Below the pieces are notes generated by a model. That model did not search any database, was not told the DNA's origin, and saw only the letters and a program-made list of their open reading frames with translations. The position numbers and the translations under genes are program-made. DNA of 49,867 nt from Paenibacillus sp. (GTDB lineage Bacteria > Bacillota > Bacilli > Paenibacillales > YIM-B00363), in contig NZ_JAPSKE010000037.1 of the NCBI RefSeq assembly GCF_031177825.1, positions 1 through 49,867 of the forward strand, given 5' to 3'. Numbering within the stretch: the first letter of the stretch is position 1; each line of letters starts with the position of its first letter. Below, piece by piece: positions 34,651-42,354 of the stretch.

Positions 34651-36182
34651 GTCGTCCGAAACCGGTAGCGCTGATCATTCTCGACGGCTTCGGGCTGCGC
34701 GGCGACGCGCACGGCAATGCGGTCGCGCAAGCGAAGAAGCCGAACTACGACCGGTACTGGAACACGTACCCGCACACGACGTTGACCGCGCACGGCGAAG
34801 CGGTCGGCCTGCCGGAGGGCCAGATGGGCAACTCCGAGGTCGGTCACCTCAACATCGGCGCCGGCCGGACCGTCTATCAGGATTTGACGCGCATCTCGAA
34901 GTCGATTCGGGATAACGAATTTTTCGAAAATCAGACGTTGATCGGCGCGGTTCGCCACGCGAAGGAGAACGGGAAGAAGCTTCACCTGTACGGCTTGCTC
35001 TCCGACGGCGGCGTGCACAGTCACATCGGTCACCTATTCGCGCTGCTCGAGCTCGCGAAGAAGGAGCAGTTCGAGGAAGTGTACATTCACGCGTTCCTCG
35101 ACGGCCGGGACGTCGCGCCGGACAGCGCGCGCAAGTATATGGGCGAGCTGCAGGAGAAGATCGCCGCGATCGGCGTCGGCCGCATCGCGACGGTGCAAGG
35201 CCGTTACTATGCGATGGACCGCGACAAGCGCTGGGAGCGGACGGAGAAGTCGTACCGCGCCATGGTGTACGGCGAAGGCCCGACGTATACCGACCCGATG
35301 AAGGCGATCGTCGAATCGCACGAGAAGTCGGTATTCGACGAGTTCGTTATGCCGACGGTCATCGTCGGCGACGACGGCAAGCCGGTCGGCCTGGTGGAGA
35401 GCGGCGACGCGGTCGTGTTCTTCAACTTCCGCCCGGATCGCGCGATCCAGCTGTCGCAGGTATTCACGAACGCGGATTTCCGCGGATTCGACCGCGGCGA
35501 GAAGGCGCCGACGAGCTTGTACTTCGTCTGTTTGACGCTCTTCAGCGAAAGCGTGGACGGATATGTTGCTTATAAGCCCAAAGAATTGGATAATACTTAC
35601 GGGGAAGTGCTCGGCCAACACGGACTGAAGCAGCTCCGCATCGCGGAAACCGAGAAGTATCCGCACGTGACGTTCTTCTTCAGCGGCGGGCGCGACGTCG
35701 AGCTTCCGGGCGAGACGCGCATCCTCATCAACTCGCCGAAGGTCGCCACATACGACTTGCAGCCGGAGATGAGCGCTTACGAAGTCGCCGCGGCTTGCGT
35801 CGCGGAGATCGAAGCGGAGCGCCACGACGCGATCGTGCTCAACTTCGCGAACCCGGACATGGTCGGCCACTCGGGCTTGCTCGAGCCGACGATCCGCGCG
35901 GTCGAAGCGACGGACGAGTGCTTGGGCCGCGTCGTCGAAGCGATTCTCGCGAAGGGCGGCGTCGCCGTCATTACGGCGGATCACGGCAACGCGGACGTCG
36001 TCACGAACGACGACGGCACGCGCAACACGGCGCACACGATCAACCCGGTGCCGCTCATCGTGACGCGCGAAGGCGTCTCCTTGCGCGACGACGGCATTCT
36101 CGCGGACATCGCGCCGACGCTGCTGCAGCTGCTCGAGCTGCCGAAGCCGGCCGAGATGACGGGCAACACGCTGCTCAAGTAA
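34647..36182 (+). CDS. gpmI: 2,3-bisphosphoglycerate-independent phosphoglycerate mutase
   Basis: 511-aa manganese-dependent alkaline-phosphatase-superfamily mutase. ALIILDGFG carries the first metal Asp, the phosphoserine nucleophile is S63 in MGNSEVGHLNIGAGR, and later ligands are in DGRDVAPDS, NFANPDMVGHSG and TADHGNAD. The ATG at 34647 overlaps the tpiA stop; the same frame is open far upstream inside tpiA but that is not coding. In sporeformers this enzyme is pH-sensitive through Mn2+. Confidence 0.97.
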   Translation: MSRPKPVALIILDGFGLRGDAHGNAVAQAKKPNYDRYWNTYPHTTLTAHGEAVGLPEGQMGNSEVGHLNIGAGRTVYQDLTRISKSIRDNEFFENQTLIGAVRHAKENGKKLHLYGLLSDGGVHSHIGHLFALLELAKKEQFEEVYIHAFLDGRDVAPDSARKYMGELQEKIAAIGVGRIATVQGRYYAMDRDKRWERTEKSYRAMVYGEGPTYTDPMKAIVESHEKSVFDEFVMPTVIVGDDGKPVGLVESGDAVVFFNFRPDRAIQLSQVFTNADFRGFDRGEKAPTSLYFVCLTLFSESVDGYVAYKPKELDNTYGEVLGQHGLKQLRIAETEKYPHVTFFFSGGRDVELPGETRILINSPKVATYDLQPEMSAYEVAAACVAEIEAERHDAIVLNFANPDMVGHSGLLEPTIRAVEATDECLGRVVEAILAKGGVAVITADHGNADVVTNDDGTRNTAHTINPVPLIVTREGVSLRDDGILADIAPTLLQLLELPKPAEMTGNTLLK

Positions 36183-36211
36183 CGGCAGAACTACCCTACC
36201 CAAATGCATCA

Positions 36212-36225
36212 TAGGCTTCGGCCTA
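36212..36225 (+). other. UUCG-tetraloop hairpin between gpmI and eno
   Basis: TAGGC-TTCG-GCCTA is a short, very stable hairpin in the 76-nt gap before eno. No T run follows; it may protect the eno mRNA end. Confidence 0.45.
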
Positions 36226-36258
36226 CTGAAATAACCTTATCTAAGGAGTGTACTATCC

Positions 36259-37551
36259 ATGACGATTATTGCTGACGTATACGCACGCGAGGTGCTCGAC
36301 TCCCGCGGCAACCCGACGGTCGAAGTCGAAGTAAAGCTCGAATCCGGCGCGAAGGGCCGCGCCATCGTTCCGTCCGGCGCATCCACGGGCGCGCACGAAG
36401 CCGTAGAGCTTCGCGACGGCGACAAGGGCCGTTACCTCGGCAAGGGCGTTCTTAAAGCGGTACAGAACGTCAACGAAGCGATCGCGCCGGTGATCATCGG
36501 CCTCGACGCGCTCGAGCAAGTCGCGATCGACAAAGCGATGATCGACCTCGACGGCACGCCGAACAAGGGCAAACTCGGCGCCAACGCGATCCTCGCGGTT
36601 TCGATGGCGGTCGCTCGCGCCGCTGCGGACGCGCTCGACATCCCGATCTACAACTACCTCGGCGGCTTCAACGCGAAGCAGCTGCCGGTGCCGATGATGA
36701 ACATCGTCAACGGCGGCGCGCATGCGGACAACAACGTAGACGTACAAGAGTTCATGGTATTGCCGGTCGGCGCGCCGACGTTCGCCGAAGCGCTTCGCGC
36801 GGGCGCGGAAGTATTCCATGCCCTGAAGTCCGTTCTCAAGGAGAAGGGTCTGAACACCGCGGTAGGCGACGAAGGCGGCTTCGCGCCGAACCTCGGCTCC
36901 AACGAAGAAGCGCTGCAGACGATCATCGCCGCGATCGAGCGCGCGGGCTACAAGCCGGGCGTCGACATGTTCCTCGGCATGGACGTCGCGTCCACGGAGT
37001 TCTTCAAGAACGGCAAATACGAGCTTGAAGGCGAAGGCAAGTCGTTCACGCCTGCCGAGTTCGTAGACCTGCTCGCAAGCTGGGTCGACAAGTATCCGAT
37101 CATCACGATCGAGGACGGCTGCTCCGAAGACGACTGGGAAGGTTGGAAGCTGTTGACGGACCGTCTCGGCGGCAAAGTGCAGCTCGTCGGCGACGACTTG
37201 TTCGTGACGAACACGGAGCGCCTCGGCAAGGGCATCGAAGAAGGCATCGGCAACTCGATCCTGATCAAGGTCAACCAAATCGGTACGCTGACGGAAACGT
37301 TCGACGCGATCGAGATGGCGAAGCGCGCAGGCTACACGGCCGTCGTCTCCCACCGTTCCGGCGAATCCGAAGACAGCACGATCGCCGACATCGCGGTCGC
37401 TACGAACGCGGGCCAAATCAAGACGGGCGCGCCGTCCCGTACGGACCGCGTCGCGAAGTACAACCAGCTGCTTCGCATCGAAGACAACTTGAACGTCGCG
37501 GCGCAATACGCCGGCAAGAAGGCGTTCTACAACCTGAAGAACTTCAAGTAA
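36259..37551 (+). CDS. eno: Enolase
   Basis: 430-aa enzyme that converts 2-phosphoglycerate to phosphoenolpyruvate. N-terminal AREVLDSRGNPTVEVEV and SGASTGAHEAVELRDGD (flexible loop), metal-binding regions FLGMDVAS, TIEDGCSEDDW and QLVGDDLFVTN, and the signature ILIKVNQIGTLTET with catalytic Lys. SHRSGESEDSTIAD follows. AAGGAG precedes the ATG. A GC-rich hairpin at 37561-37586 without a good T run is the only candidate end signal. Confidence 0.98.
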   Translation: MTIIADVYAREVLDSRGNPTVEVEVKLESGAKGRAIVPSGASTGAHEAVELRDGDKGRYLGKGVLKAVQNVNEAIAPVIIGLDALEQVAIDKAMIDLDGTPNKGKLGANAILAVSMAVARAAADALDIPIYNYLGGFNAKQLPVPMMNIVNGGAHADNNVDVQEFMVLPVGAPTFAEALRAGAEVFHALKSVLKEKGLNTAVGDEGGFAPNLGSNEEALQTIIAAIERAGYKPGVDMFLGMDVASTEFFKNGKYELEGEGKSFTPAEFVDLLASWVDKYPIITIEDGCSEDDWEGWKLLTDRLGGKVQLVGDDLFVTNTERLGKGIEEGIGNSILIKVNQIGTLTETFDAIEMAKRAGYTAVVSHRSGESEDSTIADIAVATNAGQIKTGAPSRTDRVAKYNQLLRIEDNLNVAAQYAGKKAFYNLKNFK

Positions 37552-37616
37552 GATAAGAGGGTGCGGGGCGGGAGAACCCGCCGCGTACACTTCGTTTAGC
37601 ATAGGGGGAGCCGCTC

Positions 37617-38324
37617 ATGGGCCGATGGATCGTCACGCTAGCGTTACTAGTGGGATGCTTCGTGCTTACGGAGTGGCTCCCCTTTTCCCCGTATTTCCGC
37701 AACATGGACACGATGATTCACGAGTTCGGCCACGCCGCGGCGACGCTGCTGTTGTCCGGCGAGGTGCAATATATTCATCTGTACGAAGACCATAGCGGGG
37801 TGACGCTGTCGGCCGTGCAGAGCGGCTGGCGGCTGCTCCCGGTGTCGTTGTCGGGCTATATGACGGCATCGCTGTTCGCGGTGCTGTTGTTCGCGCTGCA
37901 CCGGCACGGACAGCATCGGCTCGGCCTTGCGATCGTCACCGTCGTGGCGCTGGTATGCTTAGTGCTGTTCGTCCGCAACGACTTCGGCACGCAGTGGCTG
38001 CTCGGCTTCATCGGCATCAACGTCGTCGCCTTCGTTGTTCCGATCGGCTTCGTGCGCGTCGCTTACTATTTATTGCTCGCCTTCCTGTCGCTGGTGGAAT
38101 CCGTGGTCGGCGCAATTACGATTACGATTCTGGCGGCGACGACGCCGAGCGGGGCCGGGGACGCCGCGAACCTCGCGAACGCGACCGGGATTCCCGCCAT
38201 CGTTTGGGGCGTTTTCTTCCTGCTGTTCGCGATCTGGTGCGCGAAGCGGGCGATCGGCCACTTTTTGCCGCGGCCGAAGAAGCCTTTATTTTCGAAAAAA
38301 CGCGGCGTATCGCCGTTATCATAG
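37617..38324 (+). CDS. M50B-type membrane zinc metalloprotease
   Basis: 235-aa membrane protein with about six hydrophobic segments. The HEFGHA motif (H35, E36, H39) lies early, beside a membrane segment, as in Peptidase_M50B proteins. A second metal ligand motif (NxxPG/D) is not clear. The last 25 residues are basic and cytoplasmic (RPKKPLFSKKR). The substrate is unknown. AGGGGGAG precedes the ATG, 65 nt after eno, so read-through from the glycolytic operon is possible. Followed after 15 nt by the MBL-fold gene. Confidence 0.8.
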   Translation: MGRWIVTLALLVGCFVLTEWLPFSPYFRNMDTMIHEFGHAAATLLLSGEVQYIHLYEDHSGVTLSAVQSGWRLLPVSLSGYMTASLFAVLLFALHRHGQHRLGLAIVTVVALVCLVLFVRNDFGTQWLLGFIGINVVAFVVPIGFVRVAYYLLLAFLSLVESVVGAITITILAATTPSGAGDAANLANATGIPAIVWGVFFLLFAIWCAKRAIGHFLPRPKKPLFSKKRGVSPLS

Positions 38325-38339
38325 GAGCAGGTTCCGAAC

Positions 38340-39203
38340 ATGATTCATTCCCTTACCTCGCGATTCTTATATATGCCTGCGGACGGGTCGGTCGATCGGC
38401 CGATTCTGGGCGCGGTGCTCGGGAACGAGCGTACGCTCTACATCGACGCAGGCAACTCGAAGCGGCATACCGTCGCCTTCCGCGAAGGCGTGCGCGCGGC
38501 GGAGGGGGCAACCCGAGACGCCGTAACGGCGCTGACGCACTGGCATTGGGACCACAGCTTCGGCGCCTCCGCCGACGACGTGCCGCTCCTCTCGCACGCG
38601 AGGACGCGGGAGGCGCTTGCGACGCAAGTCGGACTCGACTGGTCGGACGCCGCGATCGACGAACGGGTCCGCGCCGGAACCGAAATCGAGTTCTGCGCGA
38701 CTTATATGAAGAAGGAGTTCGGAGACGAGCGGGACGACATCGAAGTGCGGCTGCCGAACGCGACGTTCCAGGGGAGTATGACGCTGTTTCTCGGCGGGGT
38801 GTCGTGCCGCATCGACCACGTCGGCGGCGTGCATGCGGACGATTCGTGCTTGTTCTACGTACCTGAGGAGAAAATCCTGTTCATCGGCGACGCGCTCGGC
38901 CCCGCCATCTACGACGGCCCTCGGTATTACAAGGCGGACGATCTGCTGCGGCTGCTCGAGCTCGTACGCGCATACGACGCCGAATGGTACATCGAGTCTC
39001 ATTACAAGCCGGTGGACCGCGCAACGTTCTGGGCGGAGATGGAGGAGTTCGAGACGTTGGCCCGGCTCGTGCAGGGGATCGGTGACAATGAAGCGCGAAT
39101 CGTCCATGAAATGCAGAAGGCGCTCGACCGGGAATGGACGGCGGACGATCGGCTGACCGTCGCGCAGTTTCTCCTCGGGGAGCGCCGCGGCATTACGCGG
39201 TAA
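38340..39203 (+). CDS. MBL-fold metallo-hydrolase
   Basis: 287-aa metallo-beta-lactamase-fold protein. The metal motif THWHWDH (H67, H69, D71, H72) is intact, with further ligands in VGGVHADDS, FIGDALG and SHYKPVD (His). Substrate unknown. AGGAGC precedes the ATG. Its 3' end overlaps the convergent HD-GYP gene by 11 nt, so no terminator fits between them. Confidence 0.85.
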   Translation: MIHSLTSRFLYMPADGSVDRPILGAVLGNERTLYIDAGNSKRHTVAFREGVRAAEGATRDAVTALTHWHWDHSFGASADDVPLLSHARTREALATQVGLDWSDAAIDERVRAGTEIEFCATYMKKEFGDERDDIEVRLPNATFQGSMTLFLGGVSCRIDHVGGVHADDSCLFYVPEEKILFIGDALGPAIYDGPRYYKADDLLRLLELVRAYDAEWYIESHYKPVDRATFWAEMEEFETLARLVQGIGDNEARIVHEMQKALDREWTADDRLTVAQFLLGERRGITR

Positions 39204-41271
39204 TCGGGCGGGGGGAAGGCGCATCGGCGCCTTCGTCCGCATGGAACGACAGCAGCAGGCTGGTTCCGTTCGTCGAGGTATAGATCGAGACTTCGTCGCA
39301 CATGCGGTAGATGATCGAGAAGCCCTTCCCGAGCGAACTCTTGCTGCTGTAACCGGAGAGGAGCACCGTCTTGGGAAGCTCGTGCAGCGGGATGCCCGAC
39401 CCTCGATCCGAGACAAGCACTTGCAGCGCATCGTCTTTGCGGTAGACGGACAACGTGCCTTCGCCAGCATGCTTAATCAGATTGGTAGCCGTCTCGCTGA
39501 CCGCCAGCTTCAGGTTCATTCCGCGCTTGACGTCGTAATTCGCGAAGGATGCGACGTAATCGCGGCTCTTCGCAATGTCCGACTTCGTCTGGATCGCCAT
39601 GGAGCCGAGATGTTCGCCTAAGCGTTCGTCCAGTTCCCCCGGCCGCAGACAGAGCCGGACTTTCTGTTGGGACAAAGCGCTGATAACGTCTTTATACGCT
39701 TTCAACGCGTCGGAAAACAGTTTGGTTTTATACTGTAGCGTCGGCGTCACATCCACGAGGAATATCCGCACTTCGTCGTCCTCGGGAAAGAAGTGCGCGT
39801 CATATACGTTCCCGCCCGTCTCGATCAGCTCATGGAACGTCTGGTGACGTTCCCCGGCCCGGCGCGTCAGCCGCTTCAGCTCTTCGCAAGCGGCATCCGA
39901 TTCGACGAAGGGGGGCGGGAGAACGAATCGTTCCGTCGACATTCGATACCGCAGCATCGTCGTATTTCCGCTGTCGTGCGTATGCTGGTTCGCCTCCGCC
40001 GTCGCCTCCGGTTCCGTCATGCGCTCCGGTTGTTTCGAGGCGTCGCACGACACCAGCTCGCGAGCCTCCCCAAGGAACGTAGGCGTGACCTTCCGGATCA
40101 GCGTGGGATCAAACTCCTTGCCGGATGCCGCAGCGAGCAGAGCAAGGACCGTCGGATCGTCTTTCCCTTCCGCGATCAGATGTTCGACTCGGTTGCATAA
40201 GGCGATGACGCGCGCGCCTAGCGGAATATCGGTTCCCGCGAGGCCATAAGGATACCCTTTGCCGTCGTAGCGCTCATGATGGTGCAGAATCCATTGCGAA
40301 CTGCGGGACTTCGCATAGAAGGTTTGGGTGATTTCGGCCCCCTTTTCGGCATGCGTCTGGTATTCCGCCTCCTCCTTCAGCGTCAGCGGTCCCCTCTTAT
40401 TGAACAAGTGGGGCATCAGCACCGCCTTCCCGATGTCGTGCATGATCGCCGCTTGAATAAGCTCCTTGCGCTGCCGTACAGGGAAGTCCACCGTCTCCAG
40501 CAGCAACTCGCATATGTGACCCACCCGCGTGCCGTGACCGACCATCTGCGGATGAATCCGCGATTCGAACAGCCGGATGAATTCCATCGCCGCCTGCTGG
40601 CGAAGGCCCGCTTCGTGAATGAAGGCCCTCGAAAACAGAAGAATGACCGCCATATAAAACAGGCCGATCAAGATCTCATGGTACATCTCCGCCAAGTCGC
40701 CCGGAGCGATCAGGTGAGGAACGATAATGCCGGTCAACAGAACGGCGGCGCTGACTTCCTTCACTTTCACCTTCCACTTGTGCAACATCGGCAACCCGGC
40801 CGTCGACTTCATAATTCCGGCCATCAGCACCGCATTCGCGACTTCGAAGGCGGACGCGCTAGCGAGCACCTTCACATATTCCGAAGCTTCCGCAAACCCG
40901 CCGACGCGCATCAGCTGGTACGCGGCTCCCGCGCTCAGACAGTACATGCCGGCGGTACAGAAAAATCGGAACCACCGGATGCGGAATGGATTGCGATATA
41001 GCTTGATAAAAAACGTCGTCGTACTCGCGAAGATCCCCAATAAAGAGGGCTCAAGGCCGTACGCCAGCAGCAGGATGAGGAAGCCGGCCGTACCGGCGCT
41101 GAAGTAATCCCCGCTTATTAAGCGAATGGGGAACATGTCCAATATAACGATCAGCAGCAGCAACGGAGCGACGCCGTGCCACGGAATCGTCGGCGCCGTC
41201 CAGACCATCCAACCGAAGGCGAGCGCGCCGCAGAAGCAAAGAAAAGACGTATAGCCGTTATGTTCCTTCAT
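39193..41271 (-). CDS. Membrane HD-GYP protein fused to an RsbT/RsbW-type ATPase
   Basis: 692 aa with an unusual architecture. Residues 8-220: about eight hydrophobic membrane segments. About 234-400: HD-GYP c-di-GMP phosphodiesterase domain with H246 (GHGTRV), H278-D279 (MHDIGK), H307, HHERYDGKGYPYG (331-343) and IPLGARVIAL. The expected Asp of the next metal site is Asn360 (ALCN in place of AVAD), so activity may be altered. About 440-515: PAS-like segment (ends IFLVDVTPTLQYKT). About 560-675: GHKL kinase domain with N-box SETATNLIKHAG, SDRGSGIP and GYSSKSSLGKGFSI, most like RsbT. The ATG at 41271 overlaps the DUF5317 stop (ATGA). Probable kinase partner of the STAS protein at 42030. Confidence 0.88.
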   Translation of the reverse strand: MKEHNGYTSFLCFCGALAFGWMVWTAPTIPWHGVAPLLLLIVILDMFPIRLISGDYFSAGTAGFLILLLAYGLEPSLLGIFASTTTFFIKLYRNPFRIRWFRFFCTAGMYCLSAGAAYQLMRVGGFAEASEYVKVLASASAFEVANAVLMAGIMKSTAGLPMLHKWKVKVKEVSAAVLLTGIIVPHLIAPGDLAEMYHEILIGLFYMAVILLFSRAFIHEAGLRQQAAMEFIRLFESRIHPQMVGHGTRVGHICELLLETVDFPVRQRKELIQAAIMHDIGKAVLMPHLFNKRGPLTLKEEAEYQTHAEKGAEITQTFYAKSRSSQWILHHHERYDGKGYPYGLAGTDIPLGARVIALCNRVEHLIAEGKDDPTVLALLAAASGKEFDPTLIRKVTPTFLGEARELVSCDASKQPERMTEPEATAEANQHTHDSGNTTMLRYRMSTERFVLPPPFVESDAACEELKRLTRRAGERHQTFHELIETGGNVYDAHFFPEDDEVRIFLVDVTPTLQYKTKLFSDALKAYKDVISALSQQKVRLCLRPGELDERLGEHLGSMAIQTKSDIAKSRDYVASFANYDVKRGMNLKLAVSETATNLIKHAGEGTLSVYRKDDALQVLVSDRGSGIPLHELPKTVLLSGYSSKSSLGKGFSIIYRMCDEVSIYTSTNGTSLLLSFHADEGADAPSPRPITA

Positions 41272-41807
41272 ACGCGCGTTTCCCCCCCCTCCTTCGAGCT
41301 TCGCACCAGAAAGATGATAATGCCGAGGCCGAGCAGTACATCCCCAGGGCTCCACACGTAGTTGGTTCCGAACGGAACGAGGATCGGGATCCAATCCCCG
41401 AGCCATGCGACATGGTCTCCGGTCATCGGTTGGTGGCGCACCGACGAGGACATGTCGGAGAGGTGCGCCAAGCCGGCAAGTTCAAGCGCCGGAACGGAGA
41501 CGGGCATTCTGCCGCCGTTCAGCGACAAAGCGACTATATTCAACGCGCAGCCTGCGATCAAGAGACGAAACCCGGGCCGCTTCCAGTTCAAGAGCATCGC
41601 GGTCAACACCGGCAATAAGCTGAGTTGAAAAAGAGCAGGCGCCGACGCCCCGGACGAACGCATGGCGACGTCCAGTCCGATCTGCGTCGCGAACCCGAGC
41701 AGAATGAGCCAAGAGCCGCGGAGGCCGACGACGGCTTCCAACGACCGAAGCGGGTTTCTTCTCAAACCGAGGGAGATCAACAGTCCTGCAGCGAGAAAAT
41801 AAATCAT
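41268..41807 (-). CDS. DUF5317-family membrane protein
   Basis: 179-aa integral membrane protein with about five hydrophobic segments; begins MIYFLAAGLLISLGLRRNPLRSLEAVVGLRG, which fits DUF5317 by recall. Function unknown. Family members often sit next to HD-domain signalling proteins, as here, where the gene overlaps the HD-GYP gene by 4 nt. The ribosome site for the chosen ATG is weak. A GC-rich hairpin lies 30 nt upstream. Part of the cluster from FapA-like to HD-GYP. Confidence 0.75.
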   Translation of the reverse strand: MIYFLAAGLLISLGLRRNPLRSLEAVVGLRGSWLILLGFATQIGLDVAMRSSGASAPALFQLSLLPVLTAMLLNWKRPGFRLLIAGCALNIVALSLNGGRMPVSVPALELAGLAHLSDMSSSVRHQPMTGDHVAWLGDWIPILVPFGTNYVWSPGDVLLGLGIIIFLVRSSKEGGETRV

Positions 41808-41836
41808 AAGCGACCATCTTTCTTGTTGAAAAGTAA

Positions 41837-41854
41837 GGGGGCCGAGCGGCCCCC
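41837..41854 (-). other. GC-rich hairpin between the 29-aa ORF and the DUF5317 gene
   Basis: On the minus strand GGGGGCC-GCTC-GGCCCCC is a perfect 7-bp stem, followed by TTACTTTTC. This could be a weak terminator or attenuator that separates expression of the small peptide from the genes behind. Confidence 0.5.
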
Positions 41855-41876
41855 GAATCCGGTGCGCAGGGCGGAA

Positions 41877-41966
41877 TTACCCCCAAGGACGACCGATCAC
41901 CGCCGCCATTGCCAACGCAGCCAATACGGCGCTGCCGTACGCAATGCGAATGAGCTTTGCTCTCAT
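41877..41966 (-). CDS. 29-aa hydrophobic small peptide
   Basis: ATG frame of 29 codons (starts MRAKLIRIAYGS, ends AAVIGRPWG) with a perfect ribosome binding site, AGGAGGTGA, five bases upstream, the strongest in this cluster. Basic N-terminus followed by one hydrophobic helix of about 18 residues and a short polar tail, so it is either a single-span membrane peptide or a secreted signal-like peptide. No family recognised. It lies between the STAS and DUF5317 genes on the same strand; a role as regulator or signal for the membrane proteins behind it is a guess. Confidence 0.62.
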   Translation of the reverse strand: MRAKLIRIAYGSAVLAALAMAAVIGRPWG

Positions 41967-42029
41967 GGAAGTCACCTCCTCTCCCGAATCGACGTTCTAG
42001 GCGCCCGAGCCGGACGGACGCGCAAGCCG

Positions 42030-42341
42030 TTAAACCAACACTTCTTCGCCTAAGATCTCCTGCAATTGCAGGAGATCGAACACTTCCATAACCTCTTCCC
42101 GAACGCGAACGATTTCGACCTGTTTTCCCTCCTGCTGCAAGGCTCGGACGAGCGCGATCAGCAATCCGATGCCGGAGGAGTCGACGAAGGGGACGCCGCC
42201 GAAGTCGATTTCCACCCTAGGGTAGGAGGCTAATGCGGATGGAATGGCCTCCTCCATCAAGTCGGAGACGTCAATATCGATATCTCCGATCAAAAGCAGT
42301 ACACCGCGATCTTCCGCCGCGTCGACGCGAAACGTTAACAT
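42030..42341 (-). CDS. STAS-domain anti-sigma factor antagonist (RsbV/SpoIIAA-like)
   Basis: 103-aa single STAS domain. The phosphorylation motif VDSSGIGLL (candidate Ser55) matches SpoIIAA/RsbV. In partner switching the unphosphorylated form binds the kinase/anti-sigma protein; a GHKL kinase inactivates it and a PP2C phosphatase restores it. Both partner types are encoded alongside (39193 and 44660). AGGAGTGG precedes the ATG. It lies 13 nt after the FapA-like gene. Confidence 0.9.
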   Translation of the reverse strand: MLTFRVDAAEDRGVLLLIGDIDIDVSDLMEEAIPSALASYPRVEIDFGGVPFVDSSGIGLLIALVRALQQEGKQVEIVRVREEVMEVFDLLQLQEILGEEVLV

Positions 42342-42354
42342 GTACGAACCACTC

